Shown here: one piece after another, positions 1 to 5,789 of the stretch
Layout of the letters: every line of letters begins with the position of its first letter
Position numbering within the stretch: the first letter of the stretch is position 1
Source: Minisyncoccota bacterium
GTDB taxonomy: Bacteria > Patescibacteriota > Microgenomatia > UBA1400 > PJMF01
Length of the DNA stretch: 6,587 nt
Assembly (NCBI GenBank): GCA_003518205.1
Contig: DOZC01000034.1
Coordinates: 1 to 6,587 of the forward strand
Direction of reading: 5' to 3'
Position numbers and translations under genes: made by a program
The notes under the pieces: model-generated
What the model was told of the DNA's origin: nothing
The model's database searches: none
What the model saw: only the letters and a program-made list of their open reading frames with translations

Positions 1-1250
1 GAAATTTGAGTTCGAAGTTGTGGATTGGCAATGAGTAAATTAATTTTTTGAATAAATTCTGATTTATTTTTGGCTAGTAAAAAAGTTTGATTTTTGGGAA
101 AATCTAATCCCTGCATTCCTAATTGAGTGCTCACAATAGGTAGGTTATGAAAAATGTAGGTTAGAGCTTTGAGTCTGACGCCGCTTCCCATTCGAAAAGG
201 TAAAATTCCGATTTGGGCTTGATTCAGCCACGATTCAAGCTCGGTGACAAAACCGGTAAAAATGACTCTTTCGGCGGCTACACGAGGGGTTAGGGTTAAA
301 AATGAACAGGATTCGCCAATAACGCTGAGTTTTAAATTGGGGTGAGTTAAGGCCAAAGTTGGCCAAACTTCAGTTAAAAACCATTTAATGGCATCGGCAT
401 TAGGTAGCCAATTGAGATTGCCCACAAACACTAAATTGCAGTCGGTGCCAACCGGAGTTTGCGTTAGAGCCAGGGTTGAGGTTGGAGCAGGAGCAGAATC
501 ATTTTGCCAAGGTAATTGAGTTACTGGCCATACCAAAATCTGACGGATTTTTGGTTGGAGTTTTTTTAAATCTCGTGCATCTTGATCACTCAGAGTGATA
601 ATTAAATCAAACATGGCCGTGACTCGACGTTCAAAATTCTGAGTAAGCTTTTCTTCGCGCCACCACCACCAGCGCCAACGCCCCCACTTTGACAAATACT
701 GAACCTGACTAGCTATCAGTTGCCACTCTACATTAACAGCTTCATAAATCAGTCGAGGGCGAGTTGGGGTGGTTGTTTCGGCAGATCTCAGCTGATCTAG
801 CTGCTGAATTAAATTGGCGGCCAGTCGCAAATGACTAATATGAATTACCTGAGGTTTTAACTGATTTATCAAATTTTTTAACCGCAAGTTAAATTCTGAA
901 TTTTGATACTGCCAAACCAGAAACGGTTGCTGAGTCAAAAAACTTTTCAACCATTCCCTCCAGCGTTCTTGAATAGGTTGATGGATTTTGGGTTCATAAA
1001 TGACTTCCCAGCTAAAACGACTTAGAAATTGAGTTTTAAGAGCCGGCGGCAATTGGTTAGCAAAATCAGTTACCAAGCAGGTCTGTTGCTTCAGGGTTAG
1101 GGACTGAGGGTGGAAACTCAGGAGTCGCACTCGAGCTTGAGTGGTGAGTGTTAAGATAGTGCTACTAATCCGTTGTTGATAACCTCCGGCTAAATCGAAG
1201 GGGAAGCTTTCGGCTAAATAAAGAATTGTGGGAAGTTGAGGGTGAGACAT
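1..1250 (-). CDS. GT4-like glycosyltransferase, partial (3' end beyond window)
   Basis: I translated the minus strand by hand from the ATG whose complement is 1248-1250. It stays open for 416 codons to the window edge. Residues 8-27 resemble the GT-B N-terminal opening (ILYLAESFPFDLAGGYQQR, with the AGG and Arg27 that usually contact donor or acceptor). Residues 194-197 are four consecutive Trp in a basic patch, followed by the usual linker ending in ITLSDQD. The C-terminal Rossmann domain starts near F275-V-G277 (FVGNLNWLPNADAIKWF), continues with FTGFV at 331-335, and has GSGVRLK at 355-361 followed by LPIVST. This matches the Glycos_transf_1_4 type of GT4. The Glu normally found after this Lys is Thr364. 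Probably only a few tens of residues are missing at the C-terminus. It likely transfers a sugar from a nucleotide donor to a lipid-linked or surface glycan at the cytoplasmic membrane face; donor and acceptor cannot be read from sequence. It is a distant paralogue of the gene at 4521-5789. No Shine-Dalgarno precedes its start. The start is supported by the conserved N-terminus lying only eight residues in. Confidence 0.88.
   Translation of the reverse strand, partial: MSHPQLPTILYLAESFPFDLAGGYQQRISSTILTLTTQARVRLLSFHPQSLTLKQQTCLVTDFANQLPPALKTQFLSRFSWEVIYEPKIHQPIQERWREWLKSFLTQQPFLVWQYQNSEFNLRLKNLINQLKPQVIHISHLRLAANLIQQLDQLRSAETTTPTRPRLIYEAVNVEWQLIASQVQYLSKWGRWRWWWWREEKLTQNFERRVTAMFDLIITLSDQDARDLKKLQPKIRQILVWPVTQLPWQNDSAPAPTSTLALTQTPVGTDCNLVFVGNLNWLPNADAIKWFLTEVWPTLALTHPNLKLSVIGESCSFLTLTPRVAAERVIFTGFVTELESWLNQAQIGILPFRMGSGVRLKALTYIFHNLPIVSTQLGMQGLDFPKNQTFLLAKNKSEFIQKINLLIANPQLRTQI
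1238..1246 (+). promoter_or_regulatory. Shine-Dalgarno-like site deciding the GT2 start
   Basis: GAGGGTGAG lies just before the ATG at 1249 and closely resembles the anti-SD complement GGAGGTGA. The GAGGG core is 6 nt from the start codon. It supports the 1249 start over a later TTG at 1324, but the same bases also encode the N-terminus of the divergent gene, so chance cannot be excluded. Confidence 0.45.
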
Positions 1251-2229
1251 GAAATCAAAAACTCATAAAACAACATCATCCGTCGTTAATGCGTCCGCGG
1301 CAACTGCCGCGGGTGTTGCGGAATTGAGTGTGGTTATTGTAACAAGAAACCGGGCTAAGATTTTAAGTCGTTGCCTGGAATCGCTGAAATCTCAAACTCG
1401 CACTCCAAAAGAATTAATCGTGGTTAACAATGCTTCCACTGATCAAACCACTCAGGTAGTCATGACTTTTGCGACTCAAGTCTCTTGGCCAGTCAGATTG
1501 GTAGTTGAAACTAAAATTGGCTATCCTCTGGTTTACAATCGCGGTTTGAACGAGGCCAAAACCGACTGGGTGATTTTTTTGGATGATGACTGTGTGGCTG
1601 ATCGGAATTGGTTGGCAGCATATGGGAGAGAAATCGATAAAATTCACCCAGAAACTTCTCAAATTGTGGCTTTGGTGGGACAGTCTGAAACGACCCCCCC
1701 AGCCACTGTTTGGGCTTTGGCCGTTTTGGCGGCAGATCAATTTTGGAAGTTTTCAGCTTTGAAAGCCAATCATGAAGTTGAGGATTTAGAGACTTTGGAT
1801 AATAAAAACTTGGCCTACTTTAAACCATTTTTGATTCAAAACCAATTAAGTTTTAATGAAACAACCATGTCTGAACCCGGAGGCGGTGCGGCTGAGGATG
1901 CGGATTTAGGGATGCAGATTCAACAAGCTGGTGGTCGAGCTAAGTTTCTACCTCAAGCCAAAATCTGGCATCAAGATCCTAATAATTGTGGCTGGTATTG
2001 GCGAAGGTGGTGGAATAGTGCGGTGGCGGTTGGGTCATATCGCCGGCGCTGGCAAATCAAGCGACAAGAAATGGGCCTAATTACCCGACGACCCAAGTTG
2101 AGATTTCACCAATTTTGGCCGAAATTTTGTTACCAGCATCAATTAACTGGCGGAAAAGCCTGGCTAGTTTGGCTCATAGTTCAAATTAGTTTTGGTTTGA
2201 TAAAGTTAAAAACCAATTTAAGATTTTAA
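1249..2229 (+). CDS. GT2 family glycosyltransferase (GT-A fold)
   Basis: This 326-residue protein is a family 2 inverting glycosyltransferase that uses a nucleotide-sugar donor in the cytoplasm. The GT-A domain begins at residues 26-35 (LSVVIVTRNR). NNAST-D65 forms the nucleotide-binding part, D112-D113-D114 is the metal-binding DXD-type motif (FLDDDC), and E216-D217 in GGAAEDADLG is the catalytic-base ED motif typical of rhamnosyl- and galactofuranosyl-transferase-like GT2 enzymes. Arg/Trp-rich residues around 245-270 and a hydrophobic C-terminal stretch near 303-322 could seat it on the membrane. The first 25 residues are a low-complexity Ala/Ser/Thr extension outside the family domain. They cover a GC-rich palindrome, so the true start could instead be TTG 1324, giving MSVVIVTRNR; the SD-like site favours 1249. 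It ends 3 bp before the oxidoreductase start and is first in the plus-strand run. Sugar specificity is unknown. A run of seven C at 1694-1700 is in frame. Confidence 0.93.
   Translation: MKSKTHKTTSSVVNASAATAAGVAELSVVIVTRNRAKILSRCLESLKSQTRTPKELIVVNNASTDQTTQVVMTFATQVSWPVRLVVETKIGYPLVYNRGLNEAKTDWVIFLDDDCVADRNWLAAYGREIDKIHPETSQIVALVGQSETTPPATVWALAVLAADQFWKFSALKANHEVEDLETLDNKNLAYFKPFLIQNQLSFNETTMSEPGGGAAEDADLGMQIQQAGGRAKFLPQAKIWHQDPNNCGWYWRRWWNSAVAVGSYRRRWQIKRQEMGLITRRPKLRFHQFWPKFCYQHQLTGGKAWLVWLIVQISFGLIKLKTNLRF
1295..1312. repeat. Perfect GC-rich inverted repeat near the divergent starts
   Basis: CCGCGGCA and TGCCGCGG are exact reverse complements separated by AC. On the plus-strand RNA the stem can extend outward through wobble and Watson-Crick pairs (1290-1302 with 1305-1317), giving about 12 pairs around a four-base loop. 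No T-tract follows, so it is not an intrinsic terminator. It lies about 45 nt inside the annotated GT2 gene and about 45 nt upstream of the minus-strand start. It could be an operator, a translation-affecting hairpin or simply Ala-rich coding sequence. Confidence 0.6.
2197..2224 (+). promoter_or_regulatory. Candidate sigma-70 type promoter for the oxidoreductase
   Basis: TTGATA at 2197-2202 (5 of 6 to the -35 consensus) and TAAGAT at 2219-2224 (4 of 6 to the -10 consensus) are separated by 16 bp. The ATG follows the -10 by 8 nt with no Shine-Dalgarno, so transcription would start at or within about two bases of the start codon and give a leaderless mRNA. The element is inside the GT2 3' end, where AT-rich sequence makes chance matches common. 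Confidence 0.35.
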
Positions 2230-2232
2230 TTT

Positions 2233-3333
2233 ATGTCAGTCCAATTTTTTGTCCCACCCAAACTTACTAAACTCGCGGTAGTGGGTTATGGCTATTGGGG
2301 TCAAAAACTAGTCGGAGCGGCTCAGACTTTGGGAGCCGAGGTGGCGGTGGTTGATCGCAAGATGATGGTTTTGTCATCACCTTTAATTTTAAAAACTTGG
2401 GCGGCCGTTTTAAAAGATCCGGAAATTCGAGGCATCATAATTGCCACTCCTGAAAAAACCCATGCGAGTTTAGCTATTGCGGCCTTACAAGCCGGCAAAG
2501 CGGTATTGATAGAAAAACCGGCCACCACCAAAACATCGGATTGGAAAATACTGATGAAACTTGCTGCCAAAAATCATCTGCCGCTGATGGTTGATTACAC
2601 TTTTTTATCCAGCCGGGCTTTTGAAGTTTGGCAAAACTGGCAAACTGAAGCGGCGCCACAGTTGGGGAAATGGCGCAGTTTAACTGCCGTGCGCCATAGC
2701 TCACTCTCGGTTGAAAAAATCGCCGACAAAGAGATTCCGATTTGGTGGGACATGGCGATCCATGATTTTTATTTACTCCGAAGTTTGAATTTACATTGCC
2801 AGAATTATCAGCGGTTAGATCAACAAGTTTTGGCACATGCTTCAAAACTAAAAATCACCACCACCGCAAAAAACCCCGTCGTCGCTATGATCAACTCACG
2901 AGTTAAGTTTCAAACTCAATTGTGGCCTCAATTGCAGTCGGCGCAAATTCCCACCACAGCTCCAAACTCAAGTATAAAATTTGTAGCTGATTACAGCTGG
3001 ACAGCCACAACTCCGGTTAGAAGCTGGCGAGCTGAGTTCGATCACGGAGAGTTAATTTGGGAGCGAGTTAGCACTGCTATTTCAACGGCCACTGGCCAGA
3101 CCGGCATTGGTCAAATAAAACCTAGTCAAGAAAAGATTGAATTACGGGTTAAAAACCAATCACCGCGGTGTTTATTTTGCAGCGACACTCAGCCCTCGCC
3201 ATTGGAAACTCTGCTAAAAACCTGGGCTTCATCAGCTGATTGGTCACAACTTCGATGGCAAAAATATTGGGCTGAAATTACTATTGATATGGAAAATTTG
3301 GAGCAATTAGACAAAGCCATGATGAGATTCTGA
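2233..3333 (+). CDS. Gfo/Idh/MocA family sugar-nucleotide oxidoreductase
   Basis: This 366-residue protein is an NAD(P)-dependent dehydrogenase. The N-terminal Rossmann fold has G18-Y-G20-Y-W-G23, and an acidic residue (D41, in VVDR) ends the second strand, which favours NAD over NADP. IIATPEKTH at about 69-77 and E94-K95-P96 are family hallmarks, with Lys95 at the active site. D173-M-A-I-H177 in the C-terminal domain provides the usual catalytic His with its Asp. In the family this architecture oxidises or reduces sugars; WlbA/WbpB members oxidise C3 of UDP-N-acetylglucosaminuronate. The aminotransferase directly downstream makes formation of a keto sugar nucleotide for transamination the best guess, but substrate is inferred from context only. 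The C-terminal third (about 190-366) is divergent and contains an isolated CLFC at 313-316. The ATG has no Shine-Dalgarno and is 3 bp after the GT2 stop. Trp is unusually frequent (16 residues, 4.4%). Confidence 0.9.
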   Translation: MSVQFFVPPKLTKLAVVGYGYWGQKLVGAAQTLGAEVAVVDRKMMVLSSPLILKTWAAVLKDPEIRGIIIATPEKTHASLAIAALQAGKAVLIEKPATTKTSDWKILMKLAAKNHLPLMVDYTFLSSRAFEVWQNWQTEAAPQLGKWRSLTAVRHSSLSVEKIADKEIPIWWDMAIHDFYLLRSLNLHCQNYQRLDQQVLAHASKLKITTTAKNPVVAMINSRVKFQTQLWPQLQSAQIPTTAPNSSIKFVADYSWTATTPVRSWRAEFDHGELIWERVSTAISTATGQTGIGQIKPSQEKIELRVKNQSPRCLFCSDTQPSPLETLLKTWASSADWSQLRWQKYWAEITIDMENLEQLDKAMMRF

Positions 3334-3359
3334 TCGCTGGCTAACTCGATCAAACCGCA

Positions 3360-3368
3360 TGTTACACT
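3360..3368 (+). promoter_or_regulatory. Candidate extended -10 promoter for the aminotransferase
   Basis: TGTTACACT has the extended -10 layout (TG, one base, then TACACT, 4 of 6 to TATAAT and a fit to TANNNT). It lies in the 41-bp gap after the oxidoreductase. The ATG at 3375 is 6 nt downstream of the hexamer, exactly where transcription would begin, and there is no Shine-Dalgarno. I see no convincing -35 at the right distance, as is usual for extended -10 promoters. Confidence 0.4.
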
Positions 3369-3374
3369 AAACCC

Positions 3375-4502
3375 ATGTCGGTCATCCCTGTTACTTCGCT
3401 CGAACTTCAAAACTCCGGTTTGGAAACTGAGATCTTAGGAAGATGGCGTCAGCTTTTTCGAACTAATCACTGGACTAGTGGTCAGGAAATTACTCGGTTT
3501 GAAACCAATTTTGCCAAGTTTCACCAGAGCAAATATGGCATTGGCATGAATTCTGGCACCATGAGTTTGTGGGCAACTTTGTGGGCGCTGAAGTTGCCAC
3601 TGGGATCAGAAGTAATTACTACGGCGATGACTTTTAGTGCTACTGCCGATGCCGTTGTGTTAGCTGGACTAACTCCAGTTTTTGCTGAAATCGATCCTTT
3701 GACTGGAAATCTTGATCCAGTAGCTGCAGCCGCCAAAATCACGCCGGCCACGAAGGTTATTTTGGTGGTGCATTTGTACGGAGTGCCCGCAGATATGGCA
3801 GCTTTTAAAAAATTGGCTAAATTACATCATTTGGTTTTAATCGAAGATGCCTCTCACGCTCATGGAGCCAGTTTGGCCGGTCAAAAGGTGGGGAGTTTTG
3901 GGGCAGCAGGTTGTTTTTCGCTTTATCCCTCCAAATCATTGGGGGCGTTAGGCAATGCGGGTGTTGTAGTGACTCAATCTCGAGTGCTCGCAGAAAAAAT
4001 TCGCCGCGCGGCCCATCACGGCATGGATCAACCATACACTCATGTAAGCTTTGGCTTAAATGGCTTAATGGACAATGTTCAAGCCACAGCGCTAAATTGC
4101 AAATTAAAACATTTGTCAGGTTGGCTAAAGCGAAAGAGAGCTATTGCGGCGATTTATGATGCGGCTTTGCATGCAGTCAATCAAACCGGAATGGTAATTC
4201 CTCCAGTCGTGACTCCGAGTTACTATACTTACGCCTTTCAAGTGGCCGAACGATCGCAGTTTCAACACTGGTGCGCTCAAAACTCGGTGGCCACCAAAAT
4301 TTACTATCCTACGCCGTTGCATTTGCAGCCATCATATCGAAAATTTGGCTATCGACGGGGTGATTTGCCCATAACAGAAAAGTTTGCTCGTCAAACCGTT
4401 TCAGTACCACTTTTTCCAGAATTGACAGATGCTCAGGTGACAAAAGTAGCCACGGTGATGCAGCGGTTTTTCACTCAACTGCCAAATCGAAAAAAAGCTT
4501 AA
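3375..4502 (+). CDS. DegT/DnrJ/EryC1/StrS family PLP-dependent sugar aminotransferase
   Basis: This 375-residue protein has the normal length and full motif set of the sugar aminotransferase family (fold type I). N59-S-G-T62 contacts the PLP phosphate. AMTFSATADAV at about 84-94 matches the family's cofactor-stacking region. E157-D158-A-S-H161-A-H-G164 carries the Asp that pairs with the pyridine nitrogen. Y184-P-S-K187-SLGALGNAG carries the Lys that forms the Schiff base. The enzyme moves an amino group, usually from glutamate, onto a keto sugar nucleotide in the cytoplasm. Its position directly after a Gfo/Idh/MocA dehydrogenase is the arrangement seen in 3-amino-sugar pathways such as WlbA/WlbC and WbpB/WbpE. 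No N-acetyltransferase is visible in the window to complete such a pathway. Unlike its neighbours it is only modestly Trp-rich (6 residues, 1.6%), consistent with a strongly constrained family. It is 41 bp downstream of the oxidoreductase and 18 bp upstream of the next gene. Exact substrate is uncertain. Confidence 0.95.
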   Translation: MSVIPVTSLELQNSGLETEILGRWRQLFRTNHWTSGQEITRFETNFAKFHQSKYGIGMNSGTMSLWATLWALKLPLGSEVITTAMTFSATADAVVLAGLTPVFAEIDPLTGNLDPVAAAAKITPATKVILVVHLYGVPADMAAFKKLAKLHHLVLIEDASHAHGASLAGQKVGSFGAAGCFSLYPSKSLGALGNAGVVVTQSRVLAEKIRRAAHHGMDQPYTHVSFGLNGLMDNVQATALNCKLKHLSGWLKRKRAIAAIYDAALHAVNQTGMVIPPVVTPSYYTYAFQVAERSQFQHWCAQNSVATKIYYPTPLHLQPSYRKFGYRRGDLPITEKFARQTVSVPLFPELTDAQVTKVATVMQRFFTQLPNRKKA

Positions 4503-4520
4503 AAATACGACACATTATCT

Positions 4521-5789
4521 ATGGCACGCTATCTTTGGCTAACCCAACTCTATCCCTCAGGTCTGTCTGGTACTTCGGTTAAAACCAAGCATACGCTGGA
4601 AGTTTTGTTGCAAGCTGGTCATAGCGTTGATGTAGTTTGTCTGCACCATCGATCGCTATTGCGACCGAAATTATCCTGGCCGGGAAAACCTGGGCAAATT
4701 AAGTTGTGGGTAATTGAGAAAGATGTTTTTAGTGCCTGGAGACTGGATTATGTTTTAACTCACTTTGGATTATTAATGAGTCGTTGGCCATTTCGGATCG
4801 CTAAAATGTTTTCGAATGAAATGGTAAAACAACTAGAAATTTTAATTTCGAATCATAATTACGCCACAATTTTTATCGATGGCTATGCCATGTTGCAATA
4901 TCTGCCGTTTTTGCAACCAACCAACTTCCGATCACAAAATTATCAAATGCCACCTTTAATTTACATCGATGATGAAGATATTGCCGAACTCATGCGTCAG
5001 CGCTGGAGCACGACTGAAAATTGGTTAATGAAAATATTTTTTTGGTGGGAATGGCAAAAGTGTTTGAGTTATGAGCGATTATATTTGCCCCGAATTCAAC
5101 AACTCTGGGCCATCAGCCAACAAACTCTGCGGCGGTTAAAAACTTTAACTTCAGCTAAAGCAGTTTTGATGCCCACGGTGGTGCCGATCTTTCCTCAAGT
5201 GTTTAAAGATACCGCGCAGGATTTAGTGTTTGCTGGCCTGCTGAGTTGGTTGGAAAATATTCAGGGTTTGAAATGGTTTTTAAATCAAGTTTGGCCGCTG
5301 GTAAGACGAGCTCATCCTCAAACCAAACTGAGGGTTTTGGGCCAAATGGCTCAACCAAATTTGGTGACTCAGCTTCAACAAACCCCTGGAGTTTTATATC
5401 GAGGCTTTGTGCCGGATTTAGCCACTGAATTTAATCAAACCGCAGTGGCGATTGCCCCGATTTTGATTAACTGTGGTATTAAAATCAAAGTCGTCACTTA
5501 CTTAAGTTACGGTCTGCCAGTAGTCACCACGCCTCAATCAACCTGGGGACTGGGTGGAATGGGAGGGGTTTTAACCGGCAAAACCCCAGAAGAATTTGCT
5601 GGAGCCATCAATCAATTATTGGCCAATCGTCAATTACGACTCAAAACTTCGCGCGCAGCTTTAAAAAATATTCACCAGCATCACTCAGCCAAGGTTTTAA
5701 TAAAGTTTTTTCAGGTTCAAAAACTTTCAGGATTTATTCGTCCCACTTTCGCTACCCAGCCAACCCAGCGCTCCAGGAGTTGGTCATGA
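4521..5789 (+). CDS. GT4-like glycosyltransferase (Glycos_transf_1_4 type)
   Basis: This complete 422-residue GT-B enzyme probably adds a sugar to the glycan at the cytoplasmic side of the membrane. The N-terminal acceptor domain opens with LWLTQLYPSGLSGTSVKTKH (5-24), the loop usual for GT4 proteins. A Trp-rich basic helix follows near residues 165-185 (FFWWEWQKCLSYER). The donor domain begins at V236-F-A-G239, followed by LLSWLENIQGLKWF; R294-G-F-V297 and N317-C-G-I-K-I-K323 then YGLPVVTT complete the nucleotide-sugar site. The position that is normally the second Glu of EX7E is Thr326, as in the minus-strand paralogue, and Cys318 replaces the common Ser. It starts 18 bp after the aminotransferase with no clear Shine-Dalgarno, and its stop overlaps the next start by 4 bp (ATGA), so translation of the two is probably coupled. 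The basic tail after residue 400 looks non-conserved. Donor and acceptor are unknown. Confidence 0.92.
   Translation: MARYLWLTQLYPSGLSGTSVKTKHTLEVLLQAGHSVDVVCLHHRSLLRPKLSWPGKPGQIKLWVIEKDVFSAWRLDYVLTHFGLLMSRWPFRIAKMFSNEMVKQLEILISNHNYATIFIDGYAMLQYLPFLQPTNFRSQNYQMPPLIYIDDEDIAELMRQRWSTTENWLMKIFFWWEWQKCLSYERLYLPRIQQLWAISQQTLRRLKTLTSAKAVLMPTVVPIFPQVFKDTAQDLVFAGLLSWLENIQGLKWFLNQVWPLVRRAHPQTKLRVLGQMAQPNLVTQLQQTPGVLYRGFVPDLATEFNQTAVAIAPILINCGIKIKVVTYLSYGLPVVTTPQSTWGLGGMGGVLTGKTPEEFAGAINQLLANRQLRLKTSRAALKNIHQHHSAKVLIKFFQVQKLSGFIRPTFATQPTQRSRSWS
5775..5779 (+). promoter_or_regulatory. Shine-Dalgarno AGGAG for the ligase-like gene
   Basis: AGGAG lies 6 nt before the ATG at 5786, inside the 3' end of the preceding gene. 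It is the clearest Shine-Dalgarno in the window and fixes the start of the overlapping downstream gene. Its presence only at an operon-internal start contrasts with the SD-less starts at 2233, 3375 and 4521. Confidence 0.7.

Noticed and set aside
1251..1290. Promoter for the minus-strand GT4
   Set aside because: A weak -10-like TATGAG (minus strand, 1262-1267) is present, but there is no acceptable -35 or extended -10, so I did not annotate it.
1414..1740. 108-codon antisense frame inside GT2
   Set aside because: It is a shadow of a gene with intact GT2 motifs; the product is low complexity and resembles nothing.
3146..3160. Recurring short string TTAAAAACCA (also near 375 and 2206) as a dispersed repeat
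   Set aside because: The copies are short, irregularly spaced and in coding DNA; they look like common Lys/Asn/Gln or Leu/Trp codon combinations, not a repeat element.
3331..3371. Possible TGA recoding (TGA as Gly) extending the oxidoreductase by about 12 codons
   Set aside because: The extension adds nothing conserved and would run into the aminotransferase promoter region; TGA also ends the GT4 gene in a classic ATGA overlap, so the standard code fits.
4491..4520. A-rich segment around AAGCTT before the second GT4 gene as terminator or promoter
   Set aside because: There is no stem of useful length for a terminator and no well-placed -10 hexamer; read-through within the operon is simpler.
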